Origin: Phoenix dactylifera
Lineage: Eukaryota > Streptophyta > Magnoliopsida > Arecales > Arecaceae
Reading direction: 5' to 3'
Length of the DNA: 64,000 bases
Assembly: GCF_009389715.1 (NCBI RefSeq)
Contig: NC_052409.1
Location: 3,065,275 to 3,129,274 of the forward strand
The position numbers and the translations under genes were made by a program. Below the pieces are notes generated by a model. It worked only from the letters and a program-made list of their open reading frames with translations, had not been told where the DNA came from and did not search any database. Position 1 is the first letter of the stretch. The number at the start of each line of letters is the position of its first letter. Shown here one piece after another: positions 37,170 through 49,339 of the stretch.

Positions 37170-37935
37170 CACAGATCGAAAACAAAATGGATGTCGTTTG
37201 GGTCCATGCCAAACCGGTTCTTGGGTTGCAAAAAATAGGTAAACTTGTTGCCCGGGTCCGGTCTAAGCTGAGATCGTCGAACCGTTCTCGCATTTGACAA
37301 GGTAAATAAGTAATGGAAACCGCGACTCAGTCTTTCTGATGCCAATGACTTTGTTGTGAACTTTTACTAGAATTAAGTGATTTGTCTTTGAAAAAAAAAA
37401 TTGGACGCCAGTGTCGAGAAAAGATATTCGATCATTGATTTTAAACTTGCATTAAACCAAAACAAATTAACGAATGGGAATGAAGGAAATCAGATCGAAA
37501 GCTTTGAAATTCTACTGAATTCTCTAAATAATAATGAAGCAAGAGGATGTCCTATACAAATTAGTGCAAAGATGTTGAACTATAAAATAAAGGCTTAGTA
37601 GGAAAAAAATTAAAATAGTCATTATATCTAGCTAGAACATGCTTAGGCTTTGAGTGTTGTGATTGGCTGATTGTATGACAACCAGTGATGATTCTGCAGT
37701 TGTTTAATGCATGGCTTACATTTTCTTTTATTGATTGTAAAATATGGCACAAAGTTTAAAAAAAAAAACATCTAAAAAATATAGATGAGAGCATTCTGTT
37801 AACAACCTGGTCGCTAAACTAGTATATTATCTCAAAACTTCGGAAGTATTTACATAAACTCATCATAACTGAACTAGTAATTAGAAGCATAAGTTTCTGA
37901 TATTTATCTTGAACAAGAATAAACAAGCATTGTCT
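37170..37935. other. Intergenic, nothing recognised
   Basis: AT-rich sequence. The plus-strand frame at 37401-37598 has ordinary-looking composition but no start context, motif or exon partner, so I do not call it a gene. Confidence 0.4.
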
Positions 37936-37939
37936 TTAA

Positions 37940-38396
37940 GGGCTCGTTTGGTTCGCAAGAAAATAAGGAGGAAAAATGTGGTTAACAAGAAAGTAATAAG
38001 ATACCTCTTGTTTGATTGAAATTTTCAAAGGAGAGAGACGGAAAGTTGTATTCCCATGGGAATATAATTTCTACGTTTCATGGAAAAGTCTTTCCCATGA
38101 GATATATAGAAAAATTAACCGGAAATCACTCCATTTTTATTTTTTCTAAAAAAACCCTTCAGCATGAAAGAGGCATTAAAGACCTAATTTTTATTAAGGG
38201 TATAATAGGAATCACACATAACTTTTCTATAAAAGTGGATGGCCAACCAAACAAAAACACTCTAAAAATCTGTCATTTTTCCATTGTCAACCAAACATGC
38301 CAAAAGTAATTTTCCAAGCATCCTCTTTCTAAGAATTTGCATATCAGAAATCATATTTTTAAGAGAAAAAATACTCCCCACAAACCAAACAAGTCC
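37940..38396. mobile_element. Tourist-like (PIF/Harbinger) MITE
   Basis: A 457-base element starts GGGCTCGTTTGGTT and ends AACCAAACAAGTCC (imperfect inverted repeats). It is bounded by TAA on both sides (37937-37939 and 38397-38399). Internal ACCAAACA words near 38235 and 38290 repeat the end motif, hinting at an internal rearrangement or nesting. No transposase. Confidence 0.75.
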
Positions 38397-38399
38397 TAA

Positions 38400-39008
38400 G
38401 ACTTAGTGGTATGAACTACTCCATCCCTAACTACATCCATGAAAAAGCCAAGAGTCAAAAAACTTAAGGCTACATTAGAAGTAGGGAAGGGAGGAAACAA
38501 ATGGATGAGTCAATATTCTTAAAGTAAACATAATCATTAATTTTTGACAATTGGATTGGTTACAACAAATTTTTATTTTCTTTTTAGGTTCACATAGAAA
38601 ACGACTTGTAAAAAATGCTTCAACGCCTTTTTGGTTGCTTTTTGTCACCTTGGCTATGTTTGTAGTAGACTACCTTTACTTGCCAAATGTAAAGTAGATA
38701 CCATAACACATTAATATTGCACGGCATGCACTAGCTACATGCTTGCAAATCAATGTAAACCTTGTTGGCATCACTATTTACATGCGAAGGGAATATTCCA
38801 AAAATACTCTTGTGCGAAAAGAATTAACGCACTCCATATTTTATTGATATAGTCCATTAAGCATGTCTTTAAATGACATTAAGAATTTAAATGTCTCAAA
38901 GAATTGTACCATAAGTTGGTTCTTGTAACAATACTACTCAAGATTTCTTTTTCTTTTTTTTTTACTTGCAGCAACAAGTAATCATATCTACATGCTAATG
39001 CATTATAA
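38400..39008. other. Intergenic, nothing recognised
   Basis: AT-rich DNA between two DNA-transposon-derived elements, with no coding signal. Confidence 0.5.
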
Positions 39009-39454
39009 TAAGAATTTTTTGCATGGATATCTTTCTAAATATCGGATTTTGCATGAATACCCTTCCAAAATTAATATTTGTATGTATACCCTCATAAAAC
39101 TCTGTTATTGTACAAATGCCCCTAATATAACAGTTATTCTTACCGGGTTAAGAAAAATCAAATTTATATTAATTAAAAATTAAAAAAATAAAAATTACAC
39201 TATTTTTCCTATTTTCTTCCGGGATCGTGATCTATTTTTATGTCTACCCATTAAGGATATTTTAGTTATTTTAATTTGAGACCATTAATTTTTTAACATT
39301 GTTAGATAGTATGGGTACATATGCAAAAATAAAAATAAAAAAAGGTACAATAGCAAAACAAGTATTTTATGAGGGTATACATGCAAATATTAATTTTGGA
39401 AGGATATTCATGCAAAATCCAATATTTAGAAGGGTATTCATGCAAAAAATCCTT
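39009..39454. mobile_element. Long-inverted-repeat (foldback/MULE-like) element
   Basis: The left arm (about 39009-39122) and right arm (about 39340-39454) are reverse complements over roughly 110 bases with few mismatches. Shared blocks include TTTTTTGCATG, GAATACCCTTC, AATTAATATTTG, GTATACCCTCATAAAA and TTGTAC. They flank about 220 bases of non-coding spacer. Such long arms are typical of Mutator-like or foldback MITEs. TTATAA-like sequence flanks both sides, but a clean target duplication could not be fixed. Confidence 0.75.
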
Positions 39455-39455
39455 A

Positions 39456-40070
39456 TAACAAATCTCTGTTTAATAAATACTTCATGGCGATGTCATAATC
39501 ATAAATTACCATGCCATCTTTTAATTTCATATAAAGGTCATTAAAGAATAATCGATTCGTTGCATCAACGACACATGTGAAATTAGAGAGGCACCATCTT
39601 GAGCTTCACATATGCATAATGTTTGAGTGTTTCAGCTTAGCAATAGAATAGTTGTTTGAGGGCGGAAAAAAGGTATCATTGTATCTTGCATTATCTTTCA
39701 TATAAATACTAGTGCAAACGATTATTACTAATAGGAAATATGTCATATGTGCATCTTAATGTGTTTTAGATCACCTTGAATTAGATTTGCTTGTTGGTAA
39801 CATTTTTTTTGCTTGGTAACCACAGATTTTGAATTTGATTATTGGATAGTTGCATTTCTCTTGCTAGTCTTGACATCGTTGTTCAAATCTAATAAAATTT
39901 ATATCAACAATGTATCTTGACCTTAATTTCAATTATCTAAAACGATTTGTTTCTTGATAATTTATAATGTACAATTTAAGAGAACTTTCAGCTAAGCAAC
40001 AAGCAATTCCTTCACCCTAACAAGTGCACCCTCCCTGGTTACTTTTTTTATTTTTTCTCTCTCTATCTAA
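39456..40070. other. Intergenic, nothing recognised
   Basis: AT-rich with no supportable gene or structured repeat. Confidence 0.5.
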
Positions 40071-40071
40071 A

Positions 40072-40565
40072 ACTTCGATGGATCCGCCTTGGATGAAGGT
40101 ACGAAAGGCGACGCGCGTTTTGTTATTTGGGACCCGTCTGCCAGGGTCGTAGCTGCAGGAGGCAGTTAACTCTTCGACATATCGGTTCCGGGTGCAGAGT
40201 TGCGGGCCTTCGTCATGCCCGATGTGTTTTACGAGTCAGTTCCATCGTCTTGGAGGGAGATTCGGCCACGGTCATTAGTTAGGTCCGGAGGGATAAGGGG
40301 TAATGGTAGTGCCCACCCTTTACTTCGAGATATCTGGACAATGATGGATGCAGGAGGAGATTTTCAGACGAAGCATGTGTTCTGTGAAGCTAATGGAGCT
40401 GCAGACTGGGTGGCTGCTTATGTAGCCAGTCACTCCGGTAGCATCCTGTGAGCTGGAGATGAGGAGTTGCCCCGGCACTTCGAGATATTTTATTTTTTAA
40501 TTTTATTGGATATATCCGTACTTATCAGGTATGATCTATCCATCTTAAACAACAACAACAACAAC

Positions 40566-40607
<42 letters not shown>
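40072..40607 (+). mobile_element. 5'-truncated LINE ending in (AAC)n(AAT)n
   Basis: Broken frames show FDGSALDEG-type (near 40075), AELRAFVMP (near 40190) and FCEANGAADWVAAYVASHSGS (about 40380-40440) sequence of an RNase H-like LINE 3' domain. The conserved 3' tail TTTTATTGGATATATCCGTACT follows, then a simple-repeat end, (AAC)n then (AAT)n, at 40549-40607. Its end lies only ~115 bases before the TATA box of the Rab5 gene. Confidence 0.8.
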
Positions 40608-40608
<1 letters not shown>

Positions 40609-40721
40609 GCTTCACCACTCACCGTGTGGTGAGTGGGGACCACACGGTGGGTTTCCAAATGGCTGTTACAGGCTGTACTCCGCGTACGTTAGACAGCAGC
40701 ATACGTATAATTTCTCCAAAC

Positions 40722-40729
40722 TATAAAAA
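40722..40729 (+). promoter_or_regulatory. TATA box of the Rab5 gene
   Basis: TATAAAAA lies about 230 bases before the ATG at 40955. It is followed by a pyrimidine-rich leader containing a CT run (about 40876-40908), as is common in plant housekeeping gene leaders. Confidence 0.6.
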
Positions 40730-40954
40730 ACGCTCTACGGCGAAAAATAAATAAATTAGCATCGTGTTTTCGTTAGAAGGCTTCAATCGATACGGCGGCA
40801 AGGAATCGCCTTTCCCTCTCCTCTCCCCTTCCTCTGATCCCGAATCCCTCGTCACCCTCTTCCCTTTCTCTTCTCTGTCTCTCTCTCTCTCTCTTTCTCT
40901 CTCTCCTTCGATTTCGAATACGAATCCAAAGCCCTTCTCGCGATCGCTTCTCCC

Positions 40955-43900
40955 ATGGCAGCCATCGGCAACAACAACATTAATGCCAAGCTCGTGAGTT
41001 AACTCCCTGCTCCCCCTCTACCCCCTCTAAATCCTCGTTCTTTTGCGCTAAATTTCTATCTTGGGTCTTTGATCCATTTGATTTTTCAGGTACTTCTTGG
41101 AGATATGGGGGCGGGCAAGTCGAGTCTCGTTCTTCGTTTCGTCAAGGGTCAATTTCTTGAATTCCAGGTATTTTCTCATTCTATGGGTTCTAGAGTTTCT
41201 GTTTGGATTGATATCTGTAGGGGGTTTGGGATTAGGATCATGGTTTTGGGGTTGAACTGCAGGAGTCGACGATTGGGGCCGCGTTCTTCTCCCAGACGCT
41301 GGCGTTGAATGATGCCACGGTGAAGTTTGAGATTTGGGACACGGCGGGGCAGGAGAGGTACCATAGCTTGGCTCCCATGTACTACAGGGGTGCCGCTGCG
41401 GCCATCATCGTGTATGACATCACCAGCACGGTGAGATCATGGCCGTCCACTTGGTTTTGCTCTGCCATTTGTTCCTAAGATTAGTTTTTTTTTTCGTTGG
41501 TTTTGAATAAATTGTTGTTCCTCCCTGAGTTACTATTTGTGAATCAGGAGTCTTTTGAGCGAGCTAAGAAATGGGTGCAGGAGCTACAGAAACAAGGTTA
41601 ATGTTGTCCAAAGATCCTCCTTTTATGCTTCCTCCTACCTTTTTGGTGGAATCTTTTAAATAGTCGATAAATTTGGTGGAAGGCGAATCTTAAATTACTA
41701 GAATTAAAACTGGGAGAAGTTTGGATTTGTTTATATTATTTGTCGCTAAATTTGTATGCTAACATGGATTCTGGATGCAGGTAATCCAAATATGGTGACA
41801 GCTCTAGCAGGCAATAAAGCTGATTTGGAAGATAAGAGGAAGGTGACAGCTGAGGCAAGCCTACTGATTCCATTGTCTTGATTTGTGCAGTAGTTGATGA
41901 GACAGTTTAAACAGATGGAAATTTAGGTTTAAGACCATCTTGTGTGGCAGTTGTTTTATTTAAACCTACTTGCTGTTCTCATGTTAAATATTGATTTTTT
42001 TTTTTTTTTGGCATATAATCCATATGCACATACTTTCATCTTACAATTATGTTTTAATATGCTTTATATCTGTCTGATTTTTTTTTAGTTTCTGCATTTA
42101 TTGAGAGTGGCAGACCACATAAGGGTAGTTAATGACTATTGCGAATCTATGATTTTAGGAAAATATAGTTGAATCATTATGTAGCCTGATTACATGAAAG
42201 TGCATTCCTTGAATTTGTTGATAGTTTGACAATGTTGTTAGGCTGTGGATTTGAGAGTTTCCAGTTTGGTCTTTTGTTATTAAGATGGTCCCTTTGTTTA
42301 TCTTCTCCATTTGTCTTTTTACCTTTAATGTAATAATCTTTCTGTTCTTATTACAGAGTCAGGATAAGAATATATAACATCCACTAATATTTCCCCCTGC
42401 ATAGATGTGTATAATGTGACCTAACAGCTTAAGCGATATTATATCATGCCTTGATGCATGTATCTGGGTGACTTGTTTATGGCTTCTAAGCATCTTCTTA
42501 TTGTAAGAGCAGCAAACATGGTGGGCTGACCAAAATCTGAACCAATTTCATTATCAAATTCACCTCAGCCTTCTAATTGGATATGTCCTTTCGGCATCAG
42601 ACTGAGACCTGTTTCAGTGCATGTCGGATTTGAACATAGATTACCTAATTGTTTGAGCAGGTGATGTCAAGGACACCTTGATAACTTGTTGCATTCTTGC
42701 ATGCTCACACAAACAGGTCAGTGCGTGTGTTCACGTGTGTGCCTTGTGTGCTTAGGTGGATTCTTTGGAGATTAAGTTGGGAAAGGGAAAAATTTATAGT
42801 TCATGTTCAGGGAAAGTTGGGACACAGATTGTCTTAGCAAAGAATACTAAAGAGATAGAAATACAAATGATAATGAGGGAAACAATTGAATAGATGAGTC
42901 AAAATCAATAAGAAAAACGAGAGTCAGCAAAATATAGGGGATGCTTGGTTTTCAGGTTTTACTAAAACATTTTCACACATAAAACTGGAGATAAGTTATG
43001 AATAATAGGTTCCCCCTGTTTTCCAGAAAACCAGTTGTACATAAAATCAAGTCTAGTATTCATTTGATTTATATGATTCGCAGGCATCCAAACAGCCTAT
43101 TAGGATAACTTATTATTCTATATGATCAATTTTTGTTAATTTATGAATTGTTTGAAATGCTCTCATGAAAATATCTAAATAATTTTTTACAAATTAGATC
43201 GACAAGGACATAAAACTTACAGGAAAATTATTGATAATTTAAGAATTTTATAACACTAAAGAGAAATTTGTGAGTTTTACTGAAAATGACATTTCTGAGT
43301 GCATAAGATTAAGCAATAATGTTTAAGTAATAATTATTTTCATATTACTGGTTTCCAATCATATATTTTCTGTAGTTTGCATGTCTCTGATTAGTCAAGA
43401 TTTTCTATCTCCATGACACTGGTCGCTCATTTGGCCTTGAAGTATATCCAGAAGAACAAAATATGACGTACTTGTACTCATTGCAATGCCACATAAAATG
43501 ACTTTTGCCCTAGAAATCTGTGTTGATACCATTAGCTAGAGGTGGTTTCTTTAGTCTTTTAGCAACTACCGACTGGATAGGTGGTTGCTTACAGTGATGA
43601 ATATATATCGAGTACGTCAGTCTATTCATTCAACTTGGTTACCTTTAGCCTTTTTTTGACATAAATGTTAGGCTTATTTTTGGACATGAGGTCTAGGATA
43701 TCATCAAGCACATCTGCTTTGTCCTTAGTGGTGGACTACTATAGTGGAATTTCCCTGCATTTCATATGGCATAAACAAGAAGTACTGAAATTTTGGTCCT
43801 CGGACTTGGTTCTTATTATCTATGGGGTTTCAATTAGCATGAGAACATGCAACAGTACAATCTTTTTCATTCCATACTATTTGCAGAACGCAAATTATGA

Positions 43901-45579
43901 CTGTACCTTGTAGAGATGATATGCTAATGTATGTTTAGTTCCCTTATTTGTTGTCATTAGAATTTATGGAGATCTTTTATAATTGCTGATGATGCCTGAT
44001 GTTGCAGGAAGGATGCACATATGCTGAGGAGAATGGCCTCTTCTTTATGGAAACCTCTGCTAAAACTGCAACAAATGTGAATGACATGTTCTATGAAATT
44101 GGTGAGAATGTTAATTCTCCATTTGCCATGTTCAGAATAAGGATTTCGTCGTTCATAAATTTTACAAATATTTTTAAAATTTATGGAGGTGCACATTCAT
44201 TAGGTGATTAACTGATTCTGATGTTGCTCTTATCATGGCACGTGTTCCGTGCTCCTGCTTACTTAGACGATTGATTGTCATTCAATTGCTTTCTTTTGGA
44301 TGGTGCAGTAACTTGCAGGTGTCCCATAGTTGAAGGTTAATATGCATCTTTTTTCCCTAAAAGAAATTTTAGCCATCAGCACCACAAAGGACTCTTATAA
44401 TTTGGTCATGCAAGGCCAATGGGTTACTGAGTAGTACTGCCTTAGTTGCCACTTAAGGATCCTGCATATGCAGAACCATACCTTGGAAGGACTTTTATAT
44501 GCAAGGCCTTAATATACCTGAGTATTGTTAGCAGTCACGTTAGTTCTTACCATGACCATTTTATAGGTTTAGTTGATAAGTTATTTGTTCACACAGAGAG
44601 CAGTAGTTTTAATTAACTGGGTGATTTGATTAAACTTAATGATTTTCATAGAGTTGAAGGAAAACTTTTACATTGGCACCCACCAATGCTGCCTTTATCG
44701 CCTTCCTCATTGTCGTCCTCCTCCTAGAGTGATTTCATTATGAGTTAAAGTGAAACTTGTACAGTGGCACCCGCCGATGCTTCCTTTATCACCTTCATCC
44801 TTGAATGATTTCATCGCGAGCTGAAGGGAAACCAATGGCACTACCGGTGCTGCCTATATCAATGCTTCCTCCTCTATCTTCTTCATTAATAATAATTACT
44901 TAATGCAGCTTATGCTAATCTTTGTAGAGAGTAATGCTTCTCTATGGCATGTGTCATGAGGGCATTGTTGTGACAAGCAGGATTTGTTGCCAAACGTGGG
45001 GATGGTTAATTATTACCTTTCCCAGTCAGCACTAGTGGGATTCACAAAGCTTATTTGTCTTTGTTTCTTTGTCTCCGTATAGACACACCATAAGATGATA
45101 AATGATTTGTGTTCATTGTGCCGAACATCATAAAATACTCTTGTCCTACGTTTGAAGGATGTTAATAGATATGTATTAGTTACAATCTGGAAAGGAAACA
45201 GAACACTCTGTTCCAACTTCTTTTCCCCCCTTTCTTTAAAAAAATTGATCAATATCATTGGAATTTAGCCTTGCCTTGGTGTTGATTAAATGACTAACCA
45301 ACATCTGTTGAATCTGCTCTGGGCTATAACTACTGTTTTTATTTTGCTCCCTCAATTTATTTGTTACATCACTGCTAAAGTATAATGGCCCCTTTGTTTG
45401 GTCAATTTCTGCACTGTAACTTTGCTCGTTTTCTCACAAATTGCTGATTCTTAGTTACATTTTTTTGGTTGCGCACAGCGAGACGTTTACCCCGTGCTCT
45501 GCCAGCTCAGAATCCAACAGGAATGGTTCTTGCAGACAAACCTCCTGAGCGATTGCAGACTTCATCATGCTGTGCTTAG
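40955..45579 (+). CDS. RABF2: Rab5-type small GTPase (RABF2/ARA7/RHA1-like)
   Basis: Seven coding exons join to 200 residues: 40955-40993, 41090-41167, 41263-41430, 41548-41596, 41781-41854, 44008-44101 and 45479-45579. The protein cycles between GDP and GTP forms on endosomes and controls vacuolar/endocytic traffic. Nucleotide-binding motifs are complete: GDMGAGKSS (17-25), Thr42 in [16 protein letters not shown] (64-70, catalytic Gln69), NKAD (123-126) and ETSAK (151-155). The C-terminus SSCCA carries the double cysteine for geranylgeranylation, so this is the conventional RABF2 class and not the N-acylated ARA6 class. Length equals the usual 200 residues. All introns are GT-AG except intron 5 (41855-44007, 2.15 kb), which begins GCAAGC. 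No GT donor nearby keeps VTAE joined to [10 protein letters not shown]. The first ATG gives the family's MAA...INAKLVLLGD start. Confidence 0.97.
41855..44007 (+). other. Rab5 intron 5, GC-AG type, 2.15 kb
   Basis: The donor is GAG|GCAAGC and the acceptor TTGCAG|GAAGG. Apart from the GC it fits the strong-donor context typical of GC-AG introns. The interior is AT-rich with no recognisable element or gene. Confidence 0.85.
44645..44880. repeat. Degenerate tandem repeat in Rab5 intron 6
   Basis: A unit of about 80-100 bases occurs three times with many changes. It contains GTTGAAGGAAAAC-like, TGGCACCCACCAATGCTGCC and TTTATCACCTTC-like segments. Non-coding. Confidence 0.65.
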
Positions 45580-45584
45580 GTATT

Positions 45585-47200
45585 GACTTGCAAAGTTAAC
45601 AGGTTCCAGATAATTTCACTAGCAAAATTAAAGGAGATAAGATAGATTTGTGAGGTTCTCTTTCTCATATATAAGAACCAAAAGATATACTGTCATGGAT
45701 GCCCAACTAACCCGAATCTTCTGCCAAACTGAGATTTGCAAAGCAGAGAGGCAAAGAGAGATGTAGGCAGAATGAGTGAAGATGCACAATGGCACCCTAC
45801 CCTGATATCCTTGAGATGATGATCAATGAAAACGTGACCTGAAATCTTGGGGTGGTTGGTTCGTAGCCTGTCTGATCCCTTTGATTTCTACATCGTTTAT
45901 CCTCATCTCCTTTTCCCTTCCCATCTGAACAGAAGATATGCTTGAATTTTATGCTTTCGCATTCAAACAGCTGGTAAATGGCAGTTGTGAATGAGAGTCC
46001 GAAATTAATCAACTCCAGCATGTTTTCACCATAATTCTCAGTAGAACCAGGATATGCTGATTGAATTGAGTGCAATTTAGGTAGCACCATATGATTATTT
46101 ACCTTAAACATCTCCAGCTGCCCCGTATCTGAATATGTAAGCTATAATTATTTTCAACTGCAAGACGTTTTTTTTTTTTTCACTTTTGTTGAGTAATATA
46201 GTTATTCTTGAGCTGGATTGAACTTTTTTTCTTTACGTTATTTCAACTTTGAGGTAATCTGTAACTGCATGGTTTGTTGAAGGTGAAACGAAACCACGGA
46301 TGCTTTTGCAAGTGCAAGACACTGAAGACAGACAAGTTGAAGATTTTGATCTGTCCTGCCACCTGCATTTGGGGAGGCTGCCATTCCTGTTTAATATTCT
46401 CCTTTTTCTGGCTTTTGTAAATGAGCAATATCATGTTTACTTCACCCAAAGCCTCAATACAAGATGGGCGAATTTGTGTAAACAGCATTCTTTAACCTAT
46501 GTTGGTTTTTCTTGGATATGTTCTTGGAGAAGTAAATAAATATATCGAACCAATTTCATTTAAGTTTGCTTATAGGACCAGGATGCATTCTAGAAGGCGC
46601 CCCTCGACCTTCTCGCTGACCTTCGCACTGCCGGCGTCTTTCTTTCTTCTTCTCCTTCTTCTTTTTATATATATATATTGGCTGCTCACACTAATCTCAT
46701 TTAAAAGAAAATGGGACAGCGGCGGAGCAACAGAATTATGCTTTAGAGAAACACCCCATGAACCGAAAAGGATTCATCCAGTTCCTTCGTTCATCTCCTC
46801 ACATCACTGGCAAGGTTTCACGCGGTTCCGAATCTCGATGCATAATTCAAAAGCCTACGAGTTCTATGCTAACCTGCGCCTTCGGCGCATGTCACCCTCA
46901 CGAACCATTAGCGTTTTGCCATGTATGCATCAGTGGTGGTCCCCGCGCCTCTTCCATTTCAAATCGATCCTCCTAACGGCTGGTACAGCCCGTTTAAAAC
47001 CCCTCATCTTCTTTCGGACAAAAGAAAAATCCCTCTCCCCTTCCTCGATTTCTCGTCTCGCTTCTCTCGGTCCCTCCTAGGGTTAGGGTTCTCTCTCGAT
47101 CCGCCCTACTCTCCCTTCCTTGGGCTTCCGAGGTTCCCAACTTCTTGACTGCAGCCAAATATTTAGGATTTCTAGGGTTTATACGTTTTCTTGGCCAAGA
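45585..47200. other. Intergenic between Rab5 and the coiled-coil gene
   Basis: The first few hundred bases probably hold the Rab5 3' untranslated region. The last ~300 bases become GC-richer and hold the promoter and leader of the next gene, with a TTTAAAA site near 46993 as a possible TATA substitute. The frames at 45797-46111 (minus) and 46499-47080 (plus) show no recognisable domain. Confidence 0.5.
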
Positions 47201-47204
47201 GACC

Positions 47205-49337
47205 ATGGATCCAGAGACCGACGAGTACATCCGTGAATCCATTGAGAACTCGCTCGGCCTCCCAATCTCTGACAAGAACCTCCGCCTCAAGGTTCTTGCT
47301 TCCGAAGACGCCCGCCACCGCCTCCAAGATCAGATCTTCGTCCTTGAGGAGCGCCTCAAGGAGGCCGAGAAGCGTGTAGAGCAATATAAGGTTCGGGTTC
47401 TTTGATCTTTTGCGGCTTCTTCTTGTTCCTGGGTTTCTAGGGTTTGGTTTTTTATGGGGAAGTTTTGATTTTGATGTGGTAGGCGGAGGCGACCATGAAT
47501 GCCCAGGGGTTGAGGAGGTGCATCGAGGAGAAGGAGATGGTGGCGTCGGGATATGCTGATTTGGTGAATCACTGCGCCAAATTGGAGAAGGAGTGCTCTC
47601 TGTATGAACGGGATCTTGAGAGGGCCATGGAGTCTTGCGATGAATTAGCCAAGGAGAATGACGAGCTTCAATCACGGATGCAGGACAACTCTTATGTAAG
47701 TATTAGATTCTGTTTGTTTCTTTTTCTCTTGTGCATATATTTCTTATTTTTGTGGATCAGAATAGAGGAACATATCCTGAATCCTGATATTTTAATGCTT
47801 ATTTTGAGCGAAACCTTTGTTCTTTTGACATCAAATAACAATCTTGTTAACGGGATAGGCATTTTAGGATTTTACTGTCTTTGCATTACTCTAATATCCT
47901 TATAGGTGGCTCCTTATGGAAAGAAATGTCATTTTTTGCAGTAACATGCAAGGATACTGAGTTGAATGTTGTGATACCACTGAAAATAAACATTTTTAAT
48001 GTAACCCAGTTTTTTTTTATTTGAGGAAAAAATCGGGGAAGATGACTCCCAGCTGGAGTCTTCCTCCCAATCGCAGATGTCTATTGTGCCGGAAACACCG
48101 GCGATTCAAGGCAAATCGAACTGGGACTCATGCCTATTTAAGATCCCCCATCCTCCTCTATGAGATCCATCAAGGAATAGAGTTAGAGTTCTCCCGATTC
48201 CAAGCATTCTTCCCGAGGTTCTTACCTTGTTTCTCGCCAGGAAAGGTCGCCGGAGATGTTGCATATCTATGCCATGTTTGTATGGAAAATGGCATCTCTC
48301 TTGATCCTTTATTAGTAATTGAGGGTTCCATTTGACCTTTTACTTGTACTTGGTTTGCAAAGTAATGTATTCTTGAACAACATTAGAGATGATCTTACAT
48401 ACTCTCTAATGCTTGTGATTTTTTTAAAAATTAATGTAGTTCACCTTTTGGTGGCATCTCCATGTTTCGTCCCCTGTTTTTGTTCTCCTAACTTTAGTTA
48501 TATCATCCTGTTTTATCCGTGCTCCTGAACTCCTTTCTCTTTCTTCTGATTCCCATTTTACCTGTATGCTCACTTGTATTCTGATTATTATATGTTTGGA
48601 AAATACTGCATGCTCTAGATAACGGCATTAGCTGCTGAAGTCGAATCCTTGAAGAAGGACAAGGAAAACCTGAGGATTAATCTCCATAGAGCTGAAGAAG
48701 AGGTATGTTTATTGGAATTCATATCTAACCAGGGAAAACTATTATGGATGAAATGTATGGGGGGGAAACCAAGGCTTTCTTTATATAAGCTTATCCTATT
48801 ACATTTTATATAAGGTCAAGGTACTGTTCGAAGAAAATAAAATTCTGGATGAAGAGAACAAGAGGCTGCTTGGGCTGTTTAAGAGAGAACGACATCACCA
48901 TGGATCTGACAGCAAACGCTCTGCCAGTGCTTCTGCTAAAGTGAGAAGAAAACTCAATCCCATTTTCTTTCAAGCTTTGACTAGTTTTCTGAATTATGAA
49001 TTTTGTTTTTAACAGTTCATACCATACTACTAATTCATAAAGGAAATTAGGGATAAGAGAAATAATAGGGAAGCACTTGTAATACTGTCATAGCAATGAT
49101 TGACTGCTGTTCCTTAGCTATATATATTGAGAAGCAATGTTCCTTATATATTACTTCAGTTCATTCTCTTGAATCGTGTGTTTATCAGATCCACTTTTTG
49201 TGTAGGGAAAGCGTAAATCAAGTCAGGATTGCAGCCCTCTGGGACGGGTAATTGATTTCAATGTTGCAGATTCATCAAGACAGCCATTATCCCCTCTGCA
49301 TCAGAACCCTCCTGATTCTAAAATGCATAAGAAGTAA
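47205..49337 (+). CDS. Coiled-coil protein of unknown function
   Basis: Five exons (47205-47390, 47483-47695, 48619-48702, 48815-48940, 49206-49337), all in phase 0 with GT-AG introns, give 246 residues. I do not recognise a named family. Heptad-like, charged helices dominate residues 25-200: LQDQIFVLEERLKEAEKRVE (40-59), CAKLEKECSLYERDLERAME (93-112), ELAKENDELQSRM (116-128), LAAEVESLKKDKENLRINL (137-155) and NKRLLGLFKRER. The tail is basic and serine-rich (SKRSASASAK, GKRKSS) and could hold a nuclear signal. There is no transmembrane segment or signal peptide. Exon 4 has two in-frame acceptors (48815 or 48821), differing by two residues. The consistent open phase-0 exons argue for a real structural or scaffold protein; any cell role is unknown. 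Confidence 0.88.
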
Positions 49338-49339
49338 CA

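Noticed and set aside
46499-47080. 193-codon plus-strand frame upstream of the coiled-coil gene
   Set aside because: No recognisable domain, overlaps the probable promoter of the next gene, and includes a TA-rich low-complexity patch.
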